Positions 1-9,649 of a DNA stretch of 37,229 bases are shown here, piece after piece (the stretch's first letter is position 1; every line of letters begins with the position of its first letter). Source of the DNA: an uncultured Comamonadaceae bacterium (GTDB lineage: Bacteria; Pseudomonadota; Gammaproteobacteria; Burkholderiales; Burkholderiaceae); assembly GCA_946482595.1 (NCBI GenBank), contig CAMLSD010000050.1, forward strand, positions 1 to 37,229, written 5' to 3'. The notes beneath the pieces were generated by a model. It searched no databases. It saw only the letters and a list, made by a program, of their open reading frames with translations, and was not told where the DNA came from. A program made the translations under genes and the position numbers.

Positions 1-3
1 CAC

Positions 4-35
4 AACACCCCAGCGGCAAAATGCCCTGGGGTGTT
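4..35. terminator. Rho-independent-type terminator hairpin at left edge
   Basis: Bases 4-13 are perfectly complementary to 26-35 (10 bp). Inside them GGCA at 15-18 pairs with TGCC at 22-25, leaving an AAA loop and one bulged C. A short T-rich stretch follows on the + strand. It probably ends a transcript entering from the left and insulates the defence locus. The upstream gene is outside the window. Confidence 0.75.
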
Positions 36-163
36 TGGCTTTGGGGGAAGGGGTTTTCTGGGTGTTGCGCCGTCCTCGCCGCCAGAACCATCGAACGCGC
101 TTGTGGCAGACTCACCGCCCCTGATCCTTTTTCGGTTCGCTGCTCAATCTGGAGAACCTTGGC

Positions 164-1315
164 ATGTCACGTTCCAAGCCCTCTGTCCCGCAGATCGCTG
201 AGTCGTCCACCAAGGCCCCGCTGAACCCCCAGCAGAAGCGCTTCAACACACTCACCCGGCAGATCAAGCAAGCGCGTGAGACCCTCGCCGCATGGCGTGA
301 AGGGGCCGACGCCTATCGTTTGGCCCACGCCGAAGTCGTGCCGCCTCTGGACGCCGAATGGCGCGAGGTGCGGCTGCAATGGCTCCGTGCGGTGGATGCT
401 CTGCAACGTGAGAAGGGTTGGACACGCGCCCAGCGAGAAGCCCTCAGTCAACTGGCCTGCGAGGCCGCTGGCGAACTGCTGGAGCAGGAAGACGCGGGTA
501 CCGCGGTCGACAGCGAACTCCGCGCCATGTTCGCCCACCACGCAGGCATGACCTACGAAGAAGACCAGCGGCTGCATCTGGAGGCGATGAAGGAGATGGC
601 CGAAGGCATCAGCGGCCTGGACCTGGGCGCGGTCGAGACGCTGGAGGACGAGGCCGACCTGATGGAGCGCATGCATCAAGCCATGGCCGCGCAGGCCCGG
701 CCGGAAGTCGAGGCCGACGGCCTTACGGAAGACCACGCCAAGCCTGGCGGCCGCAAGGTGCGCCGACCGACGCGCGCGCAGCAGCGCCGTGAAGACGAGG
801 CCCGCCAGGCCAGTCAGTCGGTACGCGATGTGTTTCGCAAACTCGCCAGCGCCATCCACCCCGACCGCGAAACCGACGAGCAGCAGCGAGCCGCCAAGAC
901 AGCGATGATGCAGAAGGTCAATCAGGCGTACGCCGCCAACGACCTGCTGGCGTTGCTGGAGCTTCAGCTCGAGATCGAGCAGATCGACGCCGATCACCTG
1001 AAGGAAGCCTCGGCCGACAGGCTCCGGCATTTCAACAAGGTCCTCGCCGAACAGCTGGCCGAGCTCAAGGCCGAGATTGACGATGCACGTGTGATCTGGT
1101 GCATGGAGTTCGGTGTCTCGCCCTTTGAGCGCCTGGTGCCAACCCGCCTGGGGGCTGCATTGCAGGCGGATGTCCAGCAGCGCCGCGCCGAGATCGCCGA
1201 ACTGCAGACCGACCTGCGCCAGATGGCGGACAGGACCTCGGCAAAACGCTGGTTGCGCAAGCAACAGGAGCGTCTGCGTGACGAAGACCCCTTCGACGAC
1301 TTCGGCCTGTTCTGA
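164..1315 (+). CDS. J-domain-like (DnaJ-type) protein upstream of Wadjet
   Basis: A 383-residue, highly charged, probably cytoplasmic protein. Residues about 220-270 resemble the core of a J domain: a basic helix, the HPD tripeptide at residues 232-234, then a helix ending in QKVNQAYAANDLLALLELQ. J domains recruit and stimulate Hsp70 (DnaK). The N-terminal ~210 and C-terminal ~110 residues look helical or coiled-coil and match no domain I can name. The ATG at 164 has a GGAGA ribosome site at 151-155. The gene lies 66 bp before jetA on the same strand and after a terminator, so it is probably first in the defence transcript. J-domain assignment is fairly sure from HPD and its helices. A role in Wadjet function is inference only. 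Confidence 0.7.
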   Translation: MSRSKPSVPQIAESSTKAPLNPQQKRFNTLTRQIKQARETLAAWREGADAYRLAHAEVVPPLDAEWREVRLQWLRAVDALQREKGWTRAQREALSQLACEAAGELLEQEDAGTAVDSELRAMFAHHAGMTYEEDQRLHLEAMKEMAEGISGLDLGAVETLEDEADLMERMHQAMAAQARPEVEADGLTEDHAKPGGRKVRRPTRAQQRREDEARQASQSVRDVFRKLASAIHPDRETDEQQRAAKTAMMQKVNQAYAANDLLALLELQLEIEQIDADHLKEASADRLRHFNKVLAEQLAELKAEIDDARVIWCMEFGVSPFERLVPTRLGAALQADVQQRRAEIAELQTDLRQMADRTSAKRWLRKQQERLRDEDPFDDFGLF

Positions 1316-1381
1316 CGCAGCAGATGCAGCTGATGAAGCTGATGCGGCGCCTGCGCCTCACCTCTGCTGGATAATCATGGC

Positions 1382-2824
1382 ATGCAGTTCGACCACGAAA
1401 CCCTGGACGCACTGCGGCGGCAGCACCCGGCTTGGCGCCTGCTCCAGGCTGATTCGGTCGCATTGGTGGCCAGCTTTCTGCATGCGGTTTTCGTGCTACC
1501 CAATCGCCGCAGCATCTCGCAGGCCGATCTGGCCGAAGCGCTGGAAGACACCCTGTTTGCCGTGCGCGAGCAGCGCGGCGAGCACCTCTATCCCAAGGCT
1601 GCCGTCGAGTACCTCAACGACTGGGCTGCGAACGACAAGGGCTGGCTGCGCAAGTTCTACCCCGCCGGTTCGGACGAACCGCATTTCGATCTCACGCCGG
1701 CGACAGAGCGGGCACTGGCCTGGCTCGACAGTCTGGGGCAACGACAGTTTGTCGGGACCGAATCGCGGCTGTTGACCCTGATCGACCTGCTGCGCCAGAT
1801 GAACGAGGGCAGCGAGGCCAACCCAGACGTGCGTGTTCAGGAGCTGTTGCGCCGACGCGAGGCGATCGATGCCGAGATCGAGCGCGCACGTGCCGGTGAG
1901 CTCAACCTGCTCGACGACACGGCTTTGAAGGAGCGCTTCACGCAGTCCACCGGCCTGGCGCGCGAACTGCTGGCCGACTTTCGCGAGGTGGAGCACAACT
2001 TCCGCAGCCTGGACCGCACCGTGCGCGAGCGCATCGCGTTGTGGGATGGCAGCAAGGGTGCGCTGCTGCAGGACATCCTGGGCGAACGTGATCTGATTGC
2101 CGAGTCCGATCAGGGGCGCAGCTTCCGCGCGTTCTGGGACTTCCTGATGTCGCATGCGCGCCAGGACGAGCTCACGGGTCTGCTTCAGCACGTGCTGGCA
2201 CTCGAGCCAGTGGCAGAACTCGACCCGGACCCCCGCCTGCGCCGTGTGCACTACGACTGGCTCGAGGCCGGCGAACATGCGCAGCGCACAGTGGCCATGC
2301 TGTCTCAGCAACTGCGGCGTTTCCTCGATGATCAGGTTTACCTCGAGAACCGGCGCATCATGGACATCCTGCACCGCATCGAGGCGGGCGCACTGGCGGT
2401 GCGCAAGGCACCGCCTTTGGGCGAGTTCTGCCGCATCGACGACATCGCCCCCGACATCGACCTGCCCATGGAGCGGCCGCTGTACGCGCCGGCCTGGAAG
2501 CCCGTCCTCAAGGGCGGTGCCGTGCAGGCTGGCGACGAGGTCGATGACACGGGCGCGCTCTACAGCCAGCTTGTGGTCGACAAGGCCGCGCTGGCCGATC
2601 ATGTGCAGCGCATGCTGCGCCGCCGCAGCCAGGTGACCTTGCCCGAACTGATCGAGGGTCGACCGCTGCAGCAGGGCCTGGCCGAACTGGTGGCCTACCT
2701 GAGCCTGGCCACCGAATCGGGCCGGGCCGTGTTCGACGAGACTGTCGAGGACGAAATCGCCTGGGTGGGTGCCGAGGGGCAGCAGCGCCGTGCAAAGCTG
2801 CCCCGTGTGATCTTCTCGCGTTGA
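1382..2824 (+). CDS. jetA: Wadjet JetA (DUF3375 family, kleisin-like)
   Basis: This 480-residue protein matches the DUF3375 family in length, N-terminal style (a helical segment with LRRQHPAWRLLQAD) and gene order. In Wadjet systems JetA is the MukF-like kleisin that bridges the SMC heads of JetC and binds JetB. The complex extrudes DNA loops and exposes small circular plasmids to cleavage by JetD. The protein is mostly helical, with no signal peptide or membrane segment. The ATG at 1382 is chosen because it gives the usual family length. It ends two bases before the jetB ATG, which implies translational coupling. Identification rests on family resemblance together with the intact ABCD order, so confidence is high. 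Confidence 0.9.
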   Translation: MQFDHETLDALRRQHPAWRLLQADSVALVASFLHAVFVLPNRRSISQADLAEALEDTLFAVREQRGEHLYPKAAVEYLNDWAANDKGWLRKFYPAGSDEPHFDLTPATERALAWLDSLGQRQFVGTESRLLTLIDLLRQMNEGSEANPDVRVQELLRRREAIDAEIERARAGELNLLDDTALKERFTQSTGLARELLADFREVEHNFRSLDRTVRERIALWDGSKGALLQDILGERDLIAESDQGRSFRAFWDFLMSHARQDELTGLLQHVLALEPVAELDPDPRLRRVHYDWLEAGEHAQRTVAMLSQQLRRFLDDQVYLENRRIMDILHRIEAGALAVRKAPPLGEFCRIDDIAPDIDLPMERPLYAPAWKPVLKGGAVQAGDEVDDTGALYSQLVVDKAALADHVQRMLRRRSQVTLPELIEGRPLQQGLAELVAYLSLATESGRAVFDETVEDEIAWVGAEGQQRRAKLPRVIFSR

Positions 2825-2826
2825 CC

Positions 2827-3468
2827 ATGACTCTCGAACCACTCACCTCACCCCATGTGCCGCGCGATGACACCGACGCGGCCGATCTGTCGTCCGTGCT
2901 CATTCCGCTGCTCAAGGGCGTGACCTACCGTCACAACGATCCGGCGCACTGGCAGGTGCTCGTGCAACTGCAGCCCCGCGTGCGCGACCATGTGGGTGTG
3001 CTGGGTCTGGATCTGCTGCTCGACGAAGCTGAGGGTTATGCCTTCCTGCGCTCAAAGCCGGAGGCCGACGGCGATGCGCCGCGCAAGCTGCCGCGGCTGG
3101 TGGCTCGCCGGCCGTTGTCCTTTCCGGTCAGCCTGCTGCTCGCACTGTTGCGCAAGAAGCTGGCCGAGTTCGACGCCGTGGGCGGGGACACCCGCCTGAT
3201 CCTGTCACGTGCCGAGGTGGCTGAACTGCTGCGTGTGTTCCAGCCCGAAGGGACCAACGAGGCGCGGCTGGTCGACCAGGTCGACACCCATCTCAATCGC
3301 ATTGCCGACATGGGTTTCGTGCGCCGACTGCGCGGCAGCGACGACATGTTCGAGGTGCAGCGCATCCTCAAGGCCTTTGTCGACGCGCAGTGGCTGGCCG
3401 AGTTCGACGCGCGCCTGGCGGCCTACCGGGCGCAACTCGAAGGCAGGGAGCCGGTCGATGAGTCCTGA
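2827..3468 (+). CDS. jetB: Wadjet JetB (DUF4194 family, KITE/MukE-like)
   Basis: This 213-residue protein has the DUF4194 pattern: an early DPAHWQ segment, a LLLDEAEGYAFL motif near residue 65-75, and winged-helix-like segments ending around FVRRL and FEVQRIL. JetB is the MukE-like KITE subunit that dimerises and binds the JetA kleisin. The ATG at 2827 lies just after the jetA stop. A TTG at 2821 in the same frame would overlap jetA but adds only two residues. The 3' end overlaps the jetC start by 11 bases, so the two are probably translationally coupled. Confidence 0.88.
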   Translation: MTLEPLTSPHVPRDDTDAADLSSVLIPLLKGVTYRHNDPAHWQVLVQLQPRVRDHVGVLGLDLLLDEAEGYAFLRSKPEADGDAPRKLPRLVARRPLSFPVSLLLALLRKKLAEFDAVGGDTRLILSRAEVAELLRVFQPEGTNEARLVDQVDTHLNRIADMGFVRRLRGSDDMFEVQRILKAFVDAQWLAEFDARLAAYRAQLEGREPVDES

Positions 3469-6400
3469 CATGGCTGCACCACGCAGCACGCTGGACTCCC
3501 CGCCCCCCGACACACAGGCTGGCTTCAGGCTGAAGCGCCTGGAGGTCTACAACTGGGGCACCTTCGATGGTCGCGTCTGGAGCCTGCATGCCGACGGCGG
3601 CAACGTGCTGCTCACTGGAGACATCGGTTCGGGCAAGTCCACGTTGGTCGACGCGGTGACCACCCTGCTCGTGCCGGCCCACAGGGTGGCCTACAACAAG
3701 GCCGCAGGGGCTGAAACCCGCGAGCGCTCATTGCGCAGCTACGTGTTGGGCCACTACAAGGCCGCGCGCAATGATCTGGGTGGTGCCGGGCGGCCGGTGG
3801 CCCTGCGGGGTCCCCAGGACCATGCCGTGATCCTGGCGGTGTTCCACAACGCGGCCTATGGCCAGACGGTGACACTGGCCCAGGTGTTCTGGCTCAAGGA
3901 CCCGCAAGGCCAGCCTCAGCGGCTCTATGCCATCGCCGAGCGTGAGCTGTCGATCGCCCGCGACTTCGCCGACTTCGGTGCCGACATCGCACGCCTGCGC
4001 AAACGGCTGCGGGCAGCCAAGGTCACGCTGGAAGACAGCTTTGCGCCCTATGGAGCGCTGCTGCGCCGGCTCTTCGGCATCCACAACGATCAGGCGCTGG
4101 AGCTGTTCCATCAGACCGTGTCGATGAAGTCGGTGGGCAACCTGACCGACTTCGTGCGCAGCCACATGCTCGAGCCGTTCGAGGTGGCACCGCGACTGGC
4201 CGCGCTGATTGCCCACTTCGACGACCTCAACCGTGCGCACGCGGCCGTGCTGAAGGCCCAGGCCCAGGTGGCGATGCTCGAACCGCTGGTGGCTGATGGC
4301 GACCGCTACGCCGAGCTGGCACAGTCCGTCGAGCAGCAGCGAGCCGCGCGCGAAGCGTTGGGCAGCTACTTTGCTGCGCTCAAGCTCACGCTGCTGGCCC
4401 AGCGCCTGGAGCACCTGTCGCACGACCAGGCGCGGCATGCCTCCACCATCGATCGGCTGGGGGAACAGCTCCAGGCCTTGCACCTGCGCGAGCGCGCGTT
4501 GCGGCAGGACATGGCCAGCAGCGGCGGGGAGCGGCTGGAGCGGCTGGCGCTCGAGATGCTGGCCATCGAAGCCGAAAAGACCCGCCGCCAGGCCAAAGCC
4601 GAACGCCACGAGGCCCTGCTGCAGACGCTGGGTCTGCTGAGCATGCATGGGCCGCAGGACTTCCAGGCGCAGCGCCACCTCTGCGCGCCGCTGCGCGAAG
4701 CTGCCGCTGAACGCGAGGCCGTGCTGCAGAACGATCTGAATGAGCTGGGTGTGAGCTTTGCACAGGGGCGCGAGGAGCTGGCCGCGGTGCAGGGCGAACT
4801 CGACAGCCTGCGCCGCCGGCGCAGCAACATCGATGCCCAGCAGGTGAGCCTGCGCGCCGCCCTGTGCGATGCCCTCGGACTGCGCGAGGCCGACATGCCC
4901 TACGCCGGTGAACTCATACAGGTGCGCGCCGACGAACGTGACTGGGAGGGCGCTGCAGAGCGCCTGCTGCGAGGGTTCAGTCTGTCGCTGCTGGTGCCCG
5001 ATGCGCAGTACGGCGCGGTCAGCGACTGGGTCGACCGCACCCAGTTGCGCGGGCGGCTGGTGTACTTCCGTGTGCGCCCCACACGACGCGATGTCCGTGG
5101 CGAACTGCCGCCGCTTCACACGGAGTCGCTGGTTCACAAGCTCGAGGTCAAGCCGGACAGCCCCTTCAGCAGCTGGGTCGAGCGTGAGCTGGCCCACCGG
5201 TTCGATCTGGCCTGCTGCAGCCACGGTGACCAGTTCCGCCGTGAGGCACGCGCCATCACCCGGGTGGGGCAGATCAAGGCGCCGGGCGAGCGCCACGAGA
5301 AGGACGACCGCCACCGTATCGACGACCGCAGTCGCTACGTCCTGGGTTGGAGCAATCACGCCAAGATGGCCGCGCTGGAAAACAAGGTGCGTGTCCTGCA
5401 GGCTCGCCTGGCCGACATGGGCCAGCGACTTGCTTCACTGCAGGACGAGCAGCGTGCCGAGCGCGCCCGTCTGCAGGCCCTGGACAAGCTCGAGGAATAC
5501 CGCGACTACACCGAACTCGACTGGCGCGCCTGTGTGGCTGAGCTGGCGCAACTGGCGGCCGAGCGCGAACGCCTGGCGCAGGCGTCCGACCGGTTGCAGC
5601 TGCTGGCGTCGCAGCTCCAGGCGGTGGAGGTCGAACGCGACGAGACCGCTGCAAGGCTGAAGCAGCGCGAGGCCGAGCAGGCTCAGACGCTGCTGAAGAT
5701 CAGCCAGGCCGAGGCCCTGCAGGCACAGACCCGACAGCGCCTGGACACACCCGAGGCGCAGGCCCATGCGAGCCACCACGAGTCGATCGCCCGCTGGCGC
5801 GAGCAAGCGCTGGGTGAGCACAGCCTCAGCGTCGAGTCCTGCGATGGCCGCGAACAGGAGCTGCGGCGCTGGTTGCAGGAGCGCATCGACGCGGATGACC
5901 GGCGCCTCGCTCGTCTGGGCGAGCGCATCGTGCGGGCGATGACCGAATACAAGGAAGCGTACAAGCTCGAAACCCAGGAGGTCGATGCCAGCGTCGATGC
6001 CTGCCACGAGTACCGCGCCATGCTCGCCCAGCTGCAGGCCGACGACCTGCCGCGATTCGTGAGTACCTTCAAGCAGATGCTCAACGAGAACACCATCCGT
6101 GAGGTGGCGCATTTTCAGTCGCAGCTCTACCGCGAGCGCGAAACCATCAAGGAACGCATCGACCGCATCAACGAGTCACTGACCCAGATCGACTACAACC
6201 CCGGCCGCTACATCCGCCTGGAAGAACAGCTCACCACCGACGCCGAGGTGCGCGACTTCCAGACCGAGCTGCGCGCCTGCACCGACGGTGCCCTCACCGG
6301 CTCGGGGGATGCGCAGTACGCCGAGGCGAAGTTCCTGCAGGTGCGGCGTCTCATCGAGCGCCTGCGCGGCCGTGAGGGCTCCACCGACGCCGACCGTCGC

Positions 6401-6850
6401 TGGGCGGCCAAGGTCAGCGATGTGCGGCAGTGGTTCAACTTCGCGGCCAGTGAACGCTGGCGCGAGGACGGTCGGGAGCATGAGCACTACTCCGATTCCG
6501 GCGGCAAGAGCGGCGGCCAGAAGGAGAAGCTCGCCTACACCATCCTGGCCGCGAGCCTGGCCTATCAGTTCGGGCTGGAGTGGGGCGCTACCCGATCGCG
6601 CTCGTTCCGGTTCGTGGTCATCGACGAGGCCTTCGGCCGGGGCTCGGACGATTCCACCGAGTACGGTCTGCGTCTGTTCCGCCAGTTGGGGCTGCAGTTG
6701 CTGATCGTCACGCCGCTGCAGAAGATCCACATCATCGAGCCCTTCGTGGCGCGCGTGGCCTTTGTGCACAACGAGGATGGCAGTGCATCTCGGCTGCGAA
6801 ACCTCGGGGTCGAGGACTACCGGGCGCAGCGCGACGCGCTGCGTGCGTGA
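3458..6850 (+). CDS. jetC: Wadjet JetC (SMC/MukB-like ATPase)
   Basis: An 1130-residue SMC-like ATPase. The Walker A motif GDIGSGKS is at residues 54-61, and the ABC signature region SGGKSGGQ is at 1014-1021. The Walker B aspartate and catalytic glutamate are D1056 and E1057 (VVIDEAFGRG). Between the head halves lie long coiled-coil arms, rich in Leu, Glu, Arg and Gln, at about 270-480 and 640-900. A compact Cys/His-containing region around 580-630 is probably the hinge side. JetC is the motor that extrudes DNA loops. The ATG at 3458 lies inside the end of jetB; ATG 3470 is an alternative four residues shorter. Reading open further upstream is only overlap with jetB. All ATPase motifs are intact, so the system should be active. 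Confidence 0.92.
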   Translation: MSPDMAAPRSTLDSPPPDTQAGFRLKRLEVYNWGTFDGRVWSLHADGGNVLLTGDIGSGKSTLVDAVTTLLVPAHRVAYNKAAGAETRERSLRSYVLGHYKAARNDLGGAGRPVALRGPQDHAVILAVFHNAAYGQTVTLAQVFWLKDPQGQPQRLYAIAERELSIARDFADFGADIARLRKRLRAAKVTLEDSFAPYGALLRRLFGIHNDQALELFHQTVSMKSVGNLTDFVRSHMLEPFEVAPRLAALIAHFDDLNRAHAAVLKAQAQVAMLEPLVADGDRYAELAQSVEQQRAAREALGSYFAALKLTLLAQRLEHLSHDQARHASTIDRLGEQLQALHLRERALRQDMASSGGERLERLALEMLAIEAEKTRRQAKAERHEALLQTLGLLSMHGPQDFQAQRHLCAPLREAAAEREAVLQNDLNELGVSFAQGREELAAVQGELDSLRRRRSNIDAQQVSLRAALCDALGLREADMPYAGELIQVRADERDWEGAAERLLRGFSLSLLVPDAQYGAVSDWVDRTQLRGRLVYFRVRPTRRDVRGELPPLHTESLVHKLEVKPDSPFSSWVERELAHRFDLACCSHGDQFRREARAITRVGQIKAPGERHEKDDRHRIDDRSRYVLGWSNHAKMAALENKVRVLQARLADMGQRLASLQDEQRAERARLQALDKLEEYRDYTELDWRACVAELAQLAAERERLAQASDRLQLLASQLQAVEVERDETAARLKQREAEQAQTLLKISQAEALQAQTRQRLDTPEAQAHASHHESIARWREQALGEHSLSVESCDGREQELRRWLQERIDADDRRLARLGERIVRAMTEYKEAYKLETQEVDASVDACHEYRAMLAQLQADDLPRFVSTFKQMLNENTIREVAHFQSQLYRERETIKERIDRINESLTQIDYNPGRYIRLEEQLTTDAEVRDFQTELRACTDGALTGSGDAQYAEAKFLQVRRLIERLRGREGSTDADRRWAAKVSDVRQWFNFAASERWREDGREHEHYSDSGGKSGGQKEKLAYTILAASLAYQFGLEWGATRSRSFRFVVIDEAFGRGSDDSTEYGLRLFRQLGLQLLIVTPLQKIHIIEPFVARVAFVHNEDGSASRLRNLGVEDYRAQRDALRA

Positions 6851-8040
6851 TGGCTCGCGACACGCCGACCGACTGGACCACCCCGGCCGACGTCCAGGCC
6901 CGATTGCAGCGGCTGTGGGACCGCGACGCGCTGTGGCAGGCCGAGTTTCCGATGCGCCTGCCGCTGCGCATGCCGACAGCCGCAGCACAGTCCAACCAGC
7001 TTGATGCCGTGGGCGAGTGGATTGCGCTGTGGCAGCGAGCAGCGCGCCGTGGCGGCCGCGTGGTGCTGCGGGAGGTGCGCCATCGCCTGCTTGGCACCAA
7101 TGCGCTGCCCGCGGAGGTCTGGTTCGACACCCGCGACGACGCCTTGCGCCTGATCGGCCTGGCCGAAGAAGGGCGTCAGTTGGCCGCGCTGCTGGACGCG
7201 ACACAGTCGCGTTTCCCGGCACTGTTGCCCTGGATGCAGCAGCAGCCGCGCCGCTGTCTGGCACTGGCGGATGACTGGTCCCGTCTGCTCGACCTGATCG
7301 CCTGGCTTGAGGCCCACCCGCGCCCGGGGGTGTACCTGCGCCAGGTGAACGTGCCCGGCATCCACAGCAAATTTGTCGAGCAGCACCGTGGCGTGTTGAG
7401 TGCACTGCTCGACCAAGTCCTCGGGGCCGATGCGGTGCTTGCATCGGCCACCGGAGCGAGCCAGTTTGCCGCACGCTACGGGCTGCGTGACAAGCCGCTG
7501 CGGGTGCGGCTGCGGTTCCTCGATCCGTTGTGCAATCCCTGGCTCCCGGACGGCGATGGCGACTTCACCCTGACCGCCCGCGACTTCGCGCGTGTGTCGC
7601 TGCCCGTGCGCCGCGTGTTCATCACCGAGAACGAGGTCAACTTCCTGGCCTTCCCGCCGGTTGCCGGCGGCTTGGCCCTGTTTGGCGCCGGGTACGGATT
7701 CGATGGCCTGGCCCCGGCTGCCTGGCTGCAGTCGTGCGAGATGCACTACTGGGGCGACATCGACACGCACGGCTTTGCCATCCTGGATCAGCTGCGCGAG
7801 CGCTTTCCAGACGTACGCGCCCTGCTGATGGACCATGCCACCTTGCTGGCGCATGAGTCGCTGTGGGTGACCGAACCCCAGCCCACCCAACGCGACCTGT
7901 CCCGGCTGCACGGCCCCGAGCGCCGGCTCTACGATGATCTGCGCTGGTGCCGGCTGCGTGACACGCCGATCCGGCTGGAGCAGGAGCGCATCGGCTATGC
8001 CTGGGTCAGCGACGCCGTGGCCAGGGCAGTGGCCGGCTGA
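6850..8040 (+). CDS. jetD: Wadjet JetD (TOPRIM-type nuclease, DUF3322/DUF2220)
   Basis: The 396-residue nuclease of the Wadjet system. The N-terminal DUF3322-like half includes the segment VPGIHSKFVE at residues 168-177. The C-terminal TOPRIM-like half shows a conserved acidic residue in ITEN (E260) and the metal-binding GDIDTHG (D303, D305, H307). JetD resembles topoisomerase VI subunit A and cuts plasmid DNA held by JetABC. The start overlaps the jetC stop by one base (TGATG), so the genes are tightly coupled. Starts further upstream would lie inside jetC in another frame. No key residue appears lost. Confidence 0.9.
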   Translation: MARDTPTDWTTPADVQARLQRLWDRDALWQAEFPMRLPLRMPTAAAQSNQLDAVGEWIALWQRAARRGGRVVLREVRHRLLGTNALPAEVWFDTRDDALRLIGLAEEGRQLAALLDATQSRFPALLPWMQQQPRRCLALADDWSRLLDLIAWLEAHPRPGVYLRQVNVPGIHSKFVEQHRGVLSALLDQVLGADAVLASATGASQFAARYGLRDKPLRVRLRFLDPLCNPWLPDGDGDFTLTARDFARVSLPVRRVFITENEVNFLAFPPVAGGLALFGAGYGFDGLAPAAWLQSCEMHYWGDIDTHGFAILDQLRERFPDVRALLMDHATLLAHESLWVTEPQPTQRDLSRLHGPERRLYDDLRWCRLRDTPIRLEQERIGYAWVSDAVARAVAG

Positions 8041-8060
8041 ACCCGCAAAGCGTTGGCCAT

Positions 8061-8090
8061 ATTCATCGAAAAACGCAATGGACATATAGC
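8061..8090 (+). promoter_or_regulatory. Putative promoter/operator of the purine permease
   Basis: In the 175 bp between jetD and the permease, ATTCATCGAA (8061-8070) is followed after 12 bases by CATATA (8083-8088). Read as a sigma-70 promoter it is TTCATC, 17 bp, TATAGC. TTCATCGAA is a TTC-N3-GAA palindrome. The same arrangement recurs at 11660-11689 before the xanthine-dehydrogenase-like operon. I infer a shared LysR-controlled promoter. The rest of the gap (8091-8215) shows no aptamer or ORF that I recognise, only a ribosome site (AGGAG) near 8206. Confidence 0.5.
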
Positions 8091-8215
8091 CGCCGTGCGG
8101 TTTACCGCTGTCTGCCCCGGTGTCACGATCAAGCTGCACGACGAGTCCGAACGACCCTTCAGAGGTCGTCGCCTCAGGCCTGGAGCCGGTGCAGGACCAC
8201 GACACAGGAGACAAC

Positions 8216-9598
8216 ATGACACGAGCTGGCGTTCACCCTGTCGACGAGATGCTGCCCCCCGGGCAACTCGCGACGCTGGGGCTTCAACATGTGCTGGTGA
8301 TGTATGCGGGGGCGGTGGCCGTCCCGCTGATCATCGGCGGGGCGCTCAAGATGAGTACCGAGCAGATCGCCTGGTTGATCAGTGCGGACCTGTTCTGCTG
8401 CGGCATCGTCACTCTGGTCCAGTGCATGGGGCTGGGCAACGTGGGCATCCGCATGCCAGTGATGATGGGGGTGGCATTCACCGCCATCGCACCGATCATC
8501 GCCACCGGCTCCAACCCGCAGCTCGGCATGCCGGCGGTTTTCGGGGCGGTGATCGCCTCGGGGGTGTTCACCTACTTTGCCGCGCCCTACGTGAGCCGCT
8601 TGATCAGGTGGTTTCCGCCCGTGGTCACCGGCACCGTGGTGCTGGTCATCGGCGTGTCGCTGATGAAGGTCGGGGTGCATTGGTCCGCCGGCGGCCCGCC
8701 GATGATCGGCAGCCCGACCGGGCCGATCCCGAACCCCGAGTATGGCCAACCGATGAACCTGGCCATCGCGGCCACCGTGCTGCTGAGCATCCTGGCCATG
8801 GTGGCCTTCTTCAAGGGCTTCATCGCCAACATCGCCGTGCTGCTGGGCATCCTGCTGGGTTTTGCGATTGCCCTGGTGCTCGGCCGGGTTCACTTTCACG
8901 GGGTGGCCGACGCGGCCTGGGTCAACATCGTCATGCCCTTCGAGTTTGGCTGGCCGACCTTCGACCCGATCTCGATCATCACGCTGTGCCTGGTGATGGT
9001 CGTGATGATGATCGAGTCGACCGGCCTGTTCCTGGCCCTGGCCGACATCACTGGCAAACGCCTCAGCCGCGAGGACATCGCTCGCGGCCTGCGGGCCGAC
9101 GGGGTGGGCAACATCTTCGGCGGTATCTTCGGCACCTTCACCTACACCTCGTATTCGCAGAACGTGGGGCTGGTGCAGCTCACCGGCGTGCGCAGCCGGT
9201 GGGTGGTGGCGGCCTCGGGGGTGATCCTGGTGATCCTGGGCTGCCTGCCCAAGTTGTCCTACCTCGTGGCTGCCGTGCCGCACTACGTGCTCGGCGGCGC
9301 CGCCATCGTGATGTTCGGCATGGTGGCCGCCACCGGCGTGAAGATCCTGTGCACCGTCGACTTCAACACCGACCGCAAGAATCTCTACATCGTGGCGGTC
9401 AGCCTCGGGCTGGGGATGATCCCGCTGGTGGCCGATCGGTTCTTCCTGCAACTGCCCGAGCTGATGGCTCGCTTCTTCCAGAACGGCATCCTGTTGGGGA
9501 CTCTGTGCGCCGTGCTGCTGAATGCGCTGTTCCACCGCGGGCAGTGCGCGCCCGGGGGGCACTCGCTCGACGGTGCCTTGGACGAAAAGGCCGCATGA
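8216..9598 (+). CDS. NCS2-family urate/xanthine permease
   Basis: A 460-residue inner-membrane protein with about 12-14 hydrophobic segments. The NCS2 signature QNVG is at residues 315-318 within YSQNVGLVQLTGVRSRWV. A conserved Glu lies in the MIESTGLF segment near residue 267, and a Gln-His pair in the first membrane segment (LQHVLVMYAG). These features are shared with bacterial xanthine and urate permeases (XanQ, UacT, PucK). It should import a purine, probably urate or xanthine, by ion symport. The ATG at 8216 follows an AGGAG site, and 32 in-frame codons further upstream lack one. xdhC follows after 51 bp. Substrate is inferred from family and context, and I cannot separate urate from xanthine. 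Confidence 0.85.
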   Translation: MTRAGVHPVDEMLPPGQLATLGLQHVLVMYAGAVAVPLIIGGALKMSTEQIAWLISADLFCCGIVTLVQCMGLGNVGIRMPVMMGVAFTAIAPIIATGSNPQLGMPAVFGAVIASGVFTYFAAPYVSRLIRWFPPVVTGTVVLVIGVSLMKVGVHWSAGGPPMIGSPTGPIPNPEYGQPMNLAIAATVLLSILAMVAFFKGFIANIAVLLGILLGFAIALVLGRVHFHGVADAAWVNIVMPFEFGWPTFDPISIITLCLVMVVMMIESTGLFLALADITGKRLSREDIARGLRADGVGNIFGGIFGTFTYTSYSQNVGLVQLTGVRSRWVVAASGVILVILGCLPKLSYLVAAVPHYVLGGAAIVMFGMVAATGVKILCTVDFNTDRKNLYIVAVSLGLGMIPLVADRFFLQLPELMARFFQNGILLGTLCAVLLNALFHRGQCAPGGHSLDGALDEKAA

Positions 9599-9649
9599 CC
9601 GTCGGCGCCCTGAAGTGCAGACCTCCATCGATGAACCCGGAGCCCCGAG

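Noticed and set aside
21..224. 67-codon plus-strand frame at the left edge
   Set aside because: It begins within the terminator hairpin, overlaps the J-domain gene in another frame and has no ribosome site.
3728..5359. 543-codon minus-strand frame opposite jetC
   Set aside because: Antisense shadow of the coiled-coil coding region; no recognisable domain and no ribosome site.
8041..8215. Possible purine riboswitch upstream of the permease
   Set aside because: No three-way-junction aptamer pattern or terminator-like stem could be recognised; a protein-regulated promoter explains the conserved motif better.
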